Part shown: piece after piece, positions 46,291-54,512 of the stretch | How positions within the stretch are numbered: the first letter of the stretch is position 1 | Layout of the letters: each line of letters opens with the position of its first letter | Source of the DNA: Methanococcoides methylutens | Lineage (GTDB): Archaea; Halobacteriota; Methanosarcinia; Methanosarcinales; Methanosarcinaceae | Length of the DNA stretch: 64,000 nucleotides | Direction of reading: 5' to 3' | Assembly: GCF_000765475.1 (NCBI RefSeq) | Contig: NZ_JRHO01000014.1 | Span: 513,687 to 577,686 of the forward strand | Notes under the pieces: generated by a model | Told to the model about the DNA's origin: nothing | Databases searched by the model: none | What the model saw: only the letters and a program-made list of their open reading frames with translations | Position numbers and translations under genes: made by a program

Positions 46291-47751
46291 TCACTTAAGC
46301 TTAGAAAGAAATCCCACAAATGAAGCCGCAGAGATAGCATCTCCAATACCCACGGTTGCAACAGGTTCACTTACCACCTTTGTCGGGACAATGATCGCAT
46401 CATACCATGGAGTGCAGATACATCCGTTTTCGAAATCCTCCATGCTGGACATACCGCTTCTTACAAGGTGTTTCTCAAGCTTTTCAAGCTCCCCATGCCC
46501 TTCGTCGGATACAGGAACCTTAAGACCTGACTCCGTACTTTCCAGGGAAAGGATCTCACCCAGGGATGCCTTTGCAGCTGCAACCGTTGATCCGAACAAC
46601 AGGGCATTGCGATGGTCCTCAACGGATACCGGGCATTCCTTCGATACAAGACAGATATAAAACCCAAGGGAATGGATGTGCACCCTTTCAAGTTTAAGGT
46701 CTCTCAGGAGCTTCACCGCACCCTCGTAAAGGGAAATGATAGCATTCTCACCCTTATTGATGACAGAATAGGCCAGCTCCTCAAAACCGAGAACATTAAG
46801 TGCATTGGCAACCTCAACGGTATCAAGTCCAAGGGAATGCACATGCTTCCGGACGATATGGTTGAGTATTGCCGTCCTGATCACCTTGTTCTGTATCGAG
46901 GTGAATTCCACATGTATACGGATGTCAGGATTGCCCTCCTTGAGCTCTTCGATGACACTTACGGCCTTCTCGACATAGTCCATATAGGTGGAACCGTCTT
47001 CATATTCTTCCCTTATCATCTGATAACCTGCAAGTATGGCACCGTCAATGTTCGCTTTCAACTGAGGTATCTTTTCGTAAAGCTCAGGATCCATCTCGAT
47101 ACGTATCCAATTTGGGCGGGAAGAGATGATAAGACGATTATCCCTTGGAATGACAAAATGCTCTCCCGCGAACTTCACCTCCATTCCCTTTGAGAATTCC
47201 AGTATCCAGTTGACCTTTGGACTGTTATCGGGATCAAATGCCTCTTTTGGATGCTTTAGAACAAGCTCCCCGTTTTCCACCACAGGAAACAGCAGGTTCT
47301 CAGAATCAACAAAGTACTCTGCCTGCTCCTCAGAAAGCCATGGTACATAGGTAATGACCTTTTCAACTCCCATGGATGCAAGAAGATTGGAGATAATTCC
47401 TGCCTGCCCACCCATTCGTGCAGAATCAAAGACCAGATGGTCAGTAAGCCAGTCATGGATGTCGGTCGTATTAGTTGGCACCTCTGCAGCCTTTCCATCA
47501 CGCATAGCGATGATAAGTCTTGCAACAAGATCAGAAGGAGAATCTATCTGGCGCGGATACTCGAAAACCTTCTCCCGCACCTCTGAGATATCCACATTCA
47601 TCAGCAGATGCTCAATATCCTCCGCGCCGATGTGCTTGACGGCATCGATATTGCTGTTATATGCAACAAATATTCCCCTGACATTTCCAATAGACGAAAG
47701 AATGTCCTCATAGGACTTATGATAAACAGAATCCCACTCCCTTATTTCCAT
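46291..47751 (-). CDS. pfkC: ADP-dependent phosphofructokinase/glucokinase
   Basis: 486 residues, family-typical length. Conserved segments are VAYNSNIDAVKHI, RMGGQAGIISNLLASMGV near 116, RIHVEFTSIQNK near 273, and the catalytic GIGD in ATVGIGDAISAA near 466. It makes fructose 1,6-bisphosphate from fructose 6-phosphate with ADP in the archaeal modified Embden-Meyerhof pathway; glucokinase activity is also known in this family, so specificity is inferred. GGTGATC precedes the ATG. Other enzymes of this pathway in the window (pgk, class II FBPase) lie in separate units. Confidence 0.9.
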   Translation of the reverse strand: MEIREWDSVYHKSYEDILSSIGNVRGIFVAYNSNIDAVKHIGAEDIEHLLMNVDISEVREKVFEYPRQIDSPSDLVARLIIAMRDGKAAEVPTNTTDIHDWLTDHLVFDSARMGGQAGIISNLLASMGVEKVITYVPWLSEEQAEYFVDSENLLFPVVENGELVLKHPKEAFDPDNSPKVNWILEFSKGMEVKFAGEHFVIPRDNRLIISSRPNWIRIEMDPELYEKIPQLKANIDGAILAGYQMIREEYEDGSTYMDYVEKAVSVIEELKEGNPDIRIHVEFTSIQNKVIRTAILNHIVRKHVHSLGLDTVEVANALNVLGFEELAYSVINKGENAIISLYEGAVKLLRDLKLERVHIHSLGFYICLVSKECPVSVEDHRNALLFGSTVAAAKASLGEILSLESTESGLKVPVSDEGHGELEKLEKHLVRSGMSSMEDFENGCICTPWYDAIIVPTKVVSEPVATVGIGDAISAASFVGFLSKLK

Positions 47752-47789
47752 AAGATCACCTTCAAATTTAAAAAGCCGGATCGGCCATT

Positions 47790-48974
47790 TTACGTAGTAT
47801 ATTCGGCATTGATCCTCACATAATCGTACGTCAGATCACAGCCCCATGCTGTCGCACAGGAGTCACCCATGTGGATATCTACCTTAATAATTACTTCCGG
47901 GCTACCCATGATAGAGCCCAGCTTTTCTAGCAGCTCATTGTCCTCTGATACGATCTTACCATTGTCAACCAGAACTGCAGAATCAGAACCGTTGGAAAAT
48001 GCAAGCGATATCTTATCCTGATCAACATCCGCACCGGAATAACCTGCTGCTGCCACAACTCTTCCCCAGTTAGGATCCTTCCCGAAAACTGCAGATTTGA
48101 CAAGTGGAGACCTGACAATAGCCTTTGCAACAAGTTTGGCATCTCCTTCTGAAACTGCACCTCTTACCTGTGCTTCGATCAGCCTTGTAGCGCCTTCTCC
48201 ATCTTTTGCGATCTGTTTTGCAAGATCTGTCAGGACATGCTCAAGCCCCTGCTGGAACTCGTTCATATCAGGTTTGATCCCGGAAGCACCTGTGGCTGTA
48301 AGCAACACCATGTCGTTGGTACTGGTATCCCCGTCCACCACAACCATATTGAAGCTCTTGTCCACAGCTTTTTTCAGGCAACTATCAAGAACATCGGTAG
48401 CAACTTCAGCGTCCGTGTAGACAAAACCGAGCATAGTACCCATGTTCGGTTCGATCATTCCTGAACCTTTGCCAATACCACCAATACAAATACCAGTATT
48501 AAGTTCAACAGCAGCCATCTTCGGAACAGTGTCCGTCGTCATAATAGCGCGTGCAGCCTGGCTGTTTCCCTGAGGAGATGATGTCAGTGAATCCACAACT
48601 TCATCGATATTGTCCTTTATCCAGCCAACATCAAGTTTCCTTCCGATCACACCTGTGGATGCCACGCCAATAAGCTCACTGTCAACCCCAAGTTTCGTCG
48701 AAAGGACAGATGCCATCTCCCTGGCATCGGCCAGACCTTCCTCACCTGTAAAAGCATTTGCATTGCCACTGTTAGCAATTATAGCAGCCAGCTTGCCGTT
48801 CTTCTGAAGTGCTTCGCGGGTCACGATCAGAGGAGCAGCTATAACTTTATTTCTGGTAAAAACGCCTGCTGCATTCCCTTCACCTACGATAACCGCAAGC
48901 CCCATCTTTCCCGGCTTGATGCCGTAAGAACGTACACCTTTTACTGAACAGATCCCGCCATCTATAATTTTCAT
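47790..48974 (-). CDS. argJ: Glutamate N-acetyltransferase (ArgJ)
   Basis: 394 residues. Transfers the acetyl group from acetylornithine to glutamate, recycling it in arginine synthesis. The proenzyme self-cleaves before a conserved Thr, here Thr180 in KGSGMIEPNMGTMLG. Most family members have Ala-Thr at this point; this has Gly-Thr. The active-site stretch DGDTSTNDMVLLTATGAS and the C-terminal GCDLTYDYVRINAEYTT are intact. Third gene of argC-CBS-argJ on the minus strand, 10 bases after the CBS gene. Whether it also uses acetyl-CoA cannot be told. Confidence 0.96.
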   Translation of the reverse strand: MKIIDGGICSVKGVRSYGIKPGKMGLAVIVGEGNAAGVFTRNKVIAAPLIVTREALQKNGKLAAIIANSGNANAFTGEEGLADAREMASVLSTKLGVDSELIGVASTGVIGRKLDVGWIKDNIDEVVDSLTSSPQGNSQAARAIMTTDTVPKMAAVELNTGICIGGIGKGSGMIEPNMGTMLGFVYTDAEVATDVLDSCLKKAVDKSFNMVVVDGDTSTNDMVLLTATGASGIKPDMNEFQQGLEHVLTDLAKQIAKDGEGATRLIEAQVRGAVSEGDAKLVAKAIVRSPLVKSAVFGKDPNWGRVVAAAGYSGADVDQDKISLAFSNGSDSAVLVDNGKIVSEDNELLEKLGSIMGSPEVIIKVDIHMGDSCATAWGCDLTYDYVRINAEYTT

Positions 48975-48984
48975 TTAAACCACA

Positions 48985-49449
48985 TTAAATACCTGCAAGA
49001 CCGCGAATTATATCCCCACGTGTGATTATACCCACAAGCTTATCGCCATCGAGAACCGGAAGCCTGTTCACTTTATGCTTTGTCATAGATCTGGAAGCAT
49101 CTTCAACTGAACTTTCAAGGCTCACAGTGATAATCTCTTTCTCCATGATATCACTGACCGGTTTTGAACCGACATCTGAAAGCATCTTCTTGGTATCCTC
49201 CCAGCTGATAAGTTCACGTATGGGTATCTCTATGACCTCAAATGGACTGGGAAGCCACAGACCGCCATGTTCAGGGATCTCCAGAAGTTTTAGAAGGTCA
49301 CCTTCTGAGACAATACCCATGACATTACTGCCAGAAACAACAGGAACGCCACTTATGTCCTCTTTCTTCAGCAACTGTGCGACACTACTGATGGAATCTT
49401 CAGGACTGCATACAATAACACTGCTGCTCATAATATCCTTTACTTTCAT
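48985..49449 (-). CDS. CBS-domain protein
   Basis: 154 residues from the ATG at 49449 (MKVKDIMSSS), favoured because AGGAGAT is seven bases before it; an ATG six bases further upstream is too close to that site. It consists of two CBS domains (VKDIMSSSVIVCSPEDSI; VSDIMEKEIITVSLESS) with the usual GIVSEGDLL and GIITRGDII endings and nothing else. Such Bateman modules bind adenine nucleotides or SAM. Being between argC and argJ, it may sense energy state for arginine synthesis; this is inference. Confidence 0.88.
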   Translation of the reverse strand: MKVKDIMSSSVIVCSPEDSISSVAQLLKKEDISGVPVVSGSNVMGIVSEGDLLKLLEIPEHGGLWLPSPFEVIEIPIRELISWEDTKKMLSDVGSKPVSDIMEKEIITVSLESSVEDASRSMTKHKVNRLPVLDGDKLVGIITRGDIIRGLAGI

Positions 49450-49471
49450 GATCATATCTCCTTTTCGTTAT

Positions 49472-50494
49472 TTATGGTGAAGTTGCCGGAGTCCAGATAC
49501 CTGTGATCTCATCGAGTCCACACATCACGTTCATATTCTGGATCGCCTGCCCTGAAGCACCTTTTACAAGATTGTCTATCGCTGAGATCACAACAATGCG
49601 ACCATTATTAGCATCCACTTCAAATCCGATGTCACAGAAATTCGAACCCCTTACAGCACCAAGGGATGGTATGTCATCCAGCACCCTGACAAAGGGTTTG
49701 TCCTTGTAGAAATCTGTATAAATATCCCTGACATCCTCAACTGACAAGCTGTCATTTACGAACAGGTGGGCTGTTGTCAGAATTCCACGAATTGATGGAA
49801 TAACATGTGGAGTAAAACTAACGTCAGTAAGTTTACTGTCCAGACGATTCAGTTCCTGGAAGATCTCCGCCCTGTGCCTGTGGGTAGTCAGCTTGTATGC
49901 CTGCACATTCTCTGCCATGTTAGGATAATGGGATGCTGGTGTTGGATTGATACCAGCACCTGTAATTCCTGATTTGGAATCGAATATAGCCATTTTGAGA
50001 AGACCGGCAGCAGCAAGTGGAGCTGCAGATAGAGTTGCCCCTGTGGGATAGCATCCCGGATTTGCAATGAATGACTGATCCTTTATCTCAGGATGAAGCT
50101 CGACAAGCCCAAATACCGCATCCCTGGGATCTGCATGTTCTATTCCATAGACCTCTTCGAAAATGTCCGTCTTCAAACGATAATCTGCACTCAGGTCGAT
50201 TACCTTCACATCGCTGTCGATAAGCTCAGGGACTATGTTCATTGCGGTTCCATGGGGAACGGCCACAAAAACAACATCACATCGCTCTTTGATCTCTTCC
50301 GGACCAAGATCTTCGAACTTAAGGTCAGAAAAACCACGCAGGTGTTTGTGAGTATCACTTACAGCCTCCCCTGATAATCTGCGGGACGTTGCTGCTTCAA
50401 TGTTAACTTTAGGATGGTTCAAAAGCAGGCGCATCAGTTCGCCACCTGTGTAACCGGAGGCACCGACTATTCCTGCATTGATCATATCGGTCAT
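49472..50494 (-). CDS. argC: N-acetyl-gamma-glutamyl-phosphate reductase
   Basis: 340 residues from the ATG at 50494; MINAGIVGASGYTGGEL nine bases later is the other choice, and an upstream extension has no family similarity. NADPH-binding GASGYTGGEL is at the N-terminus, and the catalytic Cys in FIANPGCYPTGATL is near 147. Reduces the acylphosphate in arginine synthesis. First gene of the argC-CBS-argJ unit. No clear Shine-Dalgarno, so the mRNA may be leaderless. Confidence 0.95.
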   Translation of the reverse strand: MTDMINAGIVGASGYTGGELMRLLLNHPKVNIEAATSRRLSGEAVSDTHKHLRGFSDLKFEDLGPEEIKERCDVVFVAVPHGTAMNIVPELIDSDVKVIDLSADYRLKTDIFEEVYGIEHADPRDAVFGLVELHPEIKDQSFIANPGCYPTGATLSAAPLAAAGLLKMAIFDSKSGITGAGINPTPASHYPNMAENVQAYKLTTHRHRAEIFQELNRLDSKLTDVSFTPHVIPSIRGILTTAHLFVNDSLSVEDVRDIYTDFYKDKPFVRVLDDIPSLGAVRGSNFCDIGFEVDANNGRIVVISAIDNLVKGASGQAIQNMNVMCGLDEITGIWTPATSP

Positions 50495-50539
50495 GCATTT
50501 ATGTATAGTTCCAATATTAATTAAGGTTGTTATTTTCAC

Positions 50540-50891
50540 AGTACTTTTATCCGGTTGTACTTAATCTCTAATCTTGAAATTTTTGTCACACATACAACCA
50601 TGACAGCAACTGAAAACGTTTGTGACTTGCTTCTTTGAAGCATAATCAAACCACGTTTCTTTACTTCAACCTACACACGAATATTTTATCTGCTTTTGAG
50701 CTTATTGTAATTATATAATAATTATACAGAATTTAGTCAAAGTGTTTATAAAGTCAGTATGTATTTGTATTAGTAGTTTTTTGCATTTGAACTGCAAACG
50801 TTGAATGCTGCATAGAACTTTTTAGCTAAATTTATAAAGCATGGCATATAAATTAGGTATGTAGCAAAACATAACCCATTGAGAAGTAACA
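50540..50891. other. 352-bp divergent promoter region between argC and DUF1616 gene
   Basis: A/T-rich with no gene. It contains a TATA box GCATATAAATTAGG at 50844-50857 for the + strand gene and an inverted repeat TTTGCA N7 TGCAAA at 50780-50798. The argC promoter should lie just above 50500. Confidence 0.5.
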
Positions 50892-51776
50892 ATGAAATAT
50901 CGAAATAATATACCCTCTGATATTCAGGTTGTCATAGCACTTGTTCTACTTACCTGCATATTCATAATGGTTCCCACTTTGAGCAACACGACCATACGAA
51001 CTGTCCTTGGGCTTCCAATGGTACTCTTCTTACCAGGTTATGCATTGATAGCAGCACTTTTCCCAGCCAGGGATGACCTGGATGGGATCGAGAGATTCGC
51101 ACTTAGTTTTGGCTTGAATATTGCAGTAGTTCCCCTTATTGGTCTTGCACTCAACTATACACCATGGGGAATCAGGCTTTATCCAATACTAATATCACTT
51201 TCTGCCTTCACCATCATAATGTGTATAGTAGCAGTGTTCAGGAGAAAATCCTTCCCCGAGGAAAACCAGTTCAACGTATCTTTTTCCTCAACATATATTT
51301 CATTGAAAGATGAGATCTCAAAAAAGCCAGAGAACAAACTTGACCAGATCCTGACAATCCTTCTGGTGTTATCAATAGTAGCCTCAATCGTAACTCTTGC
51401 ATACGTGGTTGTCACACCAAAGGAAGGAGAAAAATTTACTGAATTCTATATCCTTGGACCTGACAGAATGGCTGATGGATATCCCACAGACCTACAGCTT
51501 GGTCAAAATGGTACCGTGATCGTTGGAGTTGTAAACCATGAATATGCAGATACTGAATATTCCATAAAGCTAATGCTTGATAATAGTTCACAACCAATTG
51601 ATCAGGAACTACTCCACATAACCCTTCCACACAACGAAACGTGGGAGAAAGAAGTAACTTTTATACCAGCATCTGCAGGTGAAGATATGAAACTGCAATT
51701 CCTGCTCTACAAAGATAAGAACATGGCAGAGTCATATAGAGACCTCCATTTATGGCTCAATGTAAACGAGGTTTGA
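50892..51776 (+). CDS. DUF1616 membrane protein
   Basis: 294 residues. Three or four membrane helices in the first 120 residues (IQVVIALVLLTCIFIMV; VLGLPMVLFLPGYALIAALF), another at about 155-178, then an extracytoplasmic beta-domain (YILGPDRMADGYPTDLQLGQNG) typical of DUF1616 proteins with predicted Asn-linked sequons. The family is common in archaea near cell-surface glycan genes; function unknown. It is one base before the CPBP protease gene, so they are translated together. Confidence 0.85.
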   Translation: MKYRNNIPSDIQVVIALVLLTCIFIMVPTLSNTTIRTVLGLPMVLFLPGYALIAALFPARDDLDGIERFALSFGLNIAVVPLIGLALNYTPWGIRLYPILISLSAFTIIMCIVAVFRRKSFPEENQFNVSFSSTYISLKDEISKKPENKLDQILTILLVLSIVASIVTLAYVVVTPKEGEKFTEFYILGPDRMADGYPTDLQLGQNGTVIVGVVNHEYADTEYSIKLMLDNSSQPIDQELLHITLPHNETWEKEVTFIPASAGEDMKLQFLLYKDKNMAESYRDLHLWLNVNEV

Positions 51777-51777
51777 A

Positions 51778-52614
51778 ATGGAAACTGAAACTGAAGTTAA
51801 AGCTATTGTTGTAGAGGACAAACTCCTTAACAAAATAAGGAGAATGGACCAATTACAGATTGATCTTCTTGTTATAGCCATCCCTTCATTAATGATAATA
51901 ATCGCGGAAATGTCATTATTTTCTGGCATGACAAAATTCACGATATGGACACATTTGATCCTGCTGACAATGTTAACGTTGTCTACAATGATATTTAACG
52001 ATAAGAACAGACAACATATAGCATATGCATTTATTCTTCTGTCCTTACTGAGGATACTCAATCTATCAATGCCAGTGTTCTTTGAGATGACACTTCATTC
52101 CTATGTATTCATCTATGCAACTCTAGCAATACCGATATATATTCTTGTAAAGGATCAGAACATCTCACTTTCACACCTTGGGATTAACAAGAATATAAGG
52201 TACTATGACCTCCCTCTTGTCCTGATAGCAAGTATTGTGATCGCAGCAGGAGAGTTCTTTATCATCAAGCCCGGTTACCTTATACCGGATATATCATTAT
52301 TGAACTTACTTAAGATATCCATCATCATGATATTTTTTGTAGGTCTGATCGAAGAGCTTGTATTCAGATCAATACTGCAAACGAAACTTGAAGAAATGAT
52401 AGGGAAGTACCAGGGACTTGTTCTTGCAACTATACTTTTCGCAGTTATGCATTCCGGATATGGTACGCCATATGAAATAGCATTTTCCGGGTTTGCAGGT
52501 TTTGTGCTTGGAACCATGTATTTAATAAGAAGAAATCTATTCCTTGTGACGATGACACAGGGATTTGTGAACATACTACTCTTTGGACTGCTCCCTCACA
52601 TAATAACTCCCTAA
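51778..52614 (+). CDS. CPBP-family intramembrane metalloprotease
   Basis: 278 residues with about eight membrane helices. The family's glutamate motif is EELVFRS (EExxxR) near 197-203, and a metal-binding His lies in AVMHSG near 222-227. Related to CAAX prenyl proteases and bacteriocin-immunity proteins. Paired with the DUF1616 gene, so it may process surface or membrane proteins; the substrate is unknown. Confidence 0.85.
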   Translation: METETEVKAIVVEDKLLNKIRRMDQLQIDLLVIAIPSLMIIIAEMSLFSGMTKFTIWTHLILLTMLTLSTMIFNDKNRQHIAYAFILLSLLRILNLSMPVFFEMTLHSYVFIYATLAIPIYILVKDQNISLSHLGINKNIRYYDLPLVLIASIVIAAGEFFIIKPGYLIPDISLLNLLKISIIMIFFVGLIEELVFRSILQTKLEEMIGKYQGLVLATILFAVMHSGYGTPYEIAFSGFAGFVLGTMYLIRRNLFLVTMTQGFVNILLFGLLPHIITP

Positions 52615-52854
52615 TTGAATACTCCAGAGTTAGCTACAGAAAATACCAAGTTGATAGTTGGGCTAAAATTCTTGATCTTATCAATTGCTTCAATCGGATT
52701 TATGAATTAAGAAGAAATAATCAGTCAAATGAAAACATTCTTTTGACATATATCATAGATCTATTTTAATTAATAATAAGACATATAACAAATATAATTT
52801 CATAAAATCCTTATAGTATATTACTAATGATTTAATTAGGAGATAATGTAGCAA

Positions 52855-53106
52855 ATGCTAACTAGCATAATTTCAACTACTACTGCAGTATCATCTACTG
52901 TAGTATCAATGATGACAGATATAGGATTAACTGAATATGATATACCAACATTCATTGTTTTTATATTTCTAGTGTCCGCAAAAGAGATCTTATCTGTTTC
53001 AAAGTACTCCAAAAAAGCGTTAGCTACATCTCTTAATATGAGCATATTTACACTTCTCGTAGTCATTACAAGCATTGTGATCTTCAAGATCACAGAAATA
53101 ATTTAA
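52855..53106 (+). CDS. Small two-helix membrane protein
   Basis: 83 residues with hydrophobic segments at about 28-44 (IPTFIVFIFLVSAKEIL) and 58-80 (MSIFTLLVVITSIVIFKI), and a Ser/Thr-rich N-terminus. No family recognised. TTAGGAGATAATG stands upstream of the ATG, a good ribosome binding site, and TATA-like TTATAGTATATT lies about 45 bases before it, so it is probably a real gene. Confidence 0.6.
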   Translation: MLTSIISTTTAVSSTVVSMMTDIGLTEYDIPTFIVFIFLVSAKEILSVSKYSKKALATSLNMSIFTLLVVITSIVIFKITEII

Positions 53107-53131
53107 AATTCGTATCAAGTTAGCAGGAAAG

Positions 53132-53284
53132 TTATCGCCCCAACTTTTTGACTTTCTTTGCTATTTCTTGCACATGAGCATCTTGAGAAATAGCCTCTAC
53201 AAGTACATCTTCAAAGAAATTTTTTAAAATGAATTCAACCCTATTTTCAACTGTATTTAAAAAATTTGAACGCCCTCCTTGCAA
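53132..53284 (-). pseudogene. Possible gene remnant (C-terminal fragment)
   Basis: A 50-codon frame ending in TAA reads like a real soluble protein end (NTVENRVEFILKNFF; DVLVEAISQDAHVQEIAKK; KLGR). It has no ATG, and upstream sequence is closed by stops in this frame while neighbouring frames stay open briefly, suggesting decay by frameshift. It cannot be assigned to a family. The rest of 53107-53438 has no gene. Confidence 0.35.
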
Positions 53285-53438
53285 AAGGGATCCAGATCAA
53301 TAACATCAGTAACCAACTAAAACTAGCAATCGGAAATTGAGTTTATCAACAAAAGTTCAGCTACATTTAAAGTCTCCAGAATGATTATGAATCTTAACTT
53401 ACATTATTAGAAGGCAAAATTAAGACAAAGGAGATAAA

Positions 53439-53867
53439 ATGAGCATAACTAAAAAAATATACCTTGCAGCACCCCTGTTCTCCGAAGCTGAACAAGAATT
53501 CAACAAAAAGCTGGAAACTGCACTGAAAGAGATTGGATTCACGGTCTTTGTACCCCAAGAGGATTCGAATGATACAGAAGCAGCAAGAGAGGATATGGAT
53601 TCCAGTAATATCTTCCAGTTAAATGTTGAAGCCATCGATGCCTGTGACATAGTGGTCGCTGTTCTTGATGGTGGCACTGATGTCGATTCCGGGACAGCAT
53701 GGGAGATCGGATATGCCTATGCAAAGAACAAGACGGTAATAGGTATTAAAACCGATTTCAGGACACTGGGACCCGAAGGTCTTGTAAACCTCATGATAGG
53801 AGAATCTGCCAATGAGCTTGAGACCAGTGTCAAAGCCCTTCTGAAAAAGATGGAAAAATACAGTTAA
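53439..53867 (+). CDS. Nucleoside 2-deoxyribosyltransferase family protein
   Basis: 142 residues. KIYLAAPLFSEAEQEF at the start, then VVAVLDGGTDVDSGTAWEIGYAYA near 68-91, where Glu is the catalytic residue of this family. It may exchange bases between deoxynucleosides or hydrolyse nucleoside monophosphates (DNPH1/RCL-like) in salvage. GGAGAT lies before the ATG. Single gene, convergent with the AMMECR1 gene. Confidence 0.88.
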   Translation: MSITKKIYLAAPLFSEAEQEFNKKLETALKEIGFTVFVPQEDSNDTEAAREDMDSSNIFQLNVEAIDACDIVVAVLDGGTDVDSGTAWEIGYAYAKNKTVIGIKTDFRTLGPEGLVNLMIGESANELETSVKALLKKMEKYS

Positions 53868-53885
53868 GAGGAATCTACACCCTCT

Positions 53886-54512
53886 TCACTTACAACATGA
53901 ATTGAACTTTTCTTCTTCAACGTCGCCCCGCGGGCTTATTTCTTTGAATATCTGTCCTTCGAACCAGTACATCTGTGCACCTGTAAGCCAGGCATCGTGC
54001 GCCAGACCGGCCTTTAAGCAGGTATGGGTCAAAAAGTCAATAGCATCAAAATCGTTCTCAGGTGCCACCTGTGGAAGCAGCAACCCCTGGTATGGACCGT
54101 CCTTAGCAATAAGACCGTGTCGACCTATCTCGATAATTTCCGGTAGCTTTTGCGGAGGCACATCGATAAGTTCGGGTTGTGTCAGTATAGTTACCTCCAC
54201 AACAATGTCACCCATCTCTGAGATATCCACTGCAGGGAAACGGGGATCCCTTGTTGCTGCTGAGATAGCAGAATCAATGATAGCATCACTCAAAGGAGAA
54301 TCCGGATACGGATGACCGATACAGCCTCTCAGATCACCTTCGATGGTCAAGGTCACAAAGACTCCGCGCAGTTCATTGAAAACTTCCGGCAAATCGGATA
54401 CCTGCATTTTTTTTCCATTCTCAAGGAACAGTTCAATAGTATCCCTTGCAAGACTTACAGCCTTTCTACCTTCGGAATCACTGAGCATACTCAACCCCCA
54501 TGCCACATTCAT
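53886..54512 (-). CDS. AMMECR1-domain protein
   Basis: 208 residues with the conserved LRGCIGHPYPDSPL motif near 60-73, in the usual AMMECR1/TIGR00296 length. Widely conserved in archaea and eukaryotes; function unknown. Its ATG overlaps the pgk stop as ATGA; MLSDSEG at 54488, preceded by GGGGTTGA, is an alternative start. Coupling to pgk is the only functional hint here. Confidence 0.9.
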   Translation of the reverse strand: MNVAWGLSMLSDSEGRKAVSLARDTIELFLENGKKMQVSDLPEVFNELRGVFVTLTIEGDLRGCIGHPYPDSPLSDAIIDSAISAATRDPRFPAVDISEMGDIVVEVTILTQPELIDVPPQKLPEIIEIGRHGLIAKDGPYQGLLLPQVAPENDFDAIDFLTHTCLKAGLAHDAWLTGAQMYWFEGQIFKEISPRGDVEEEKFNSCCK

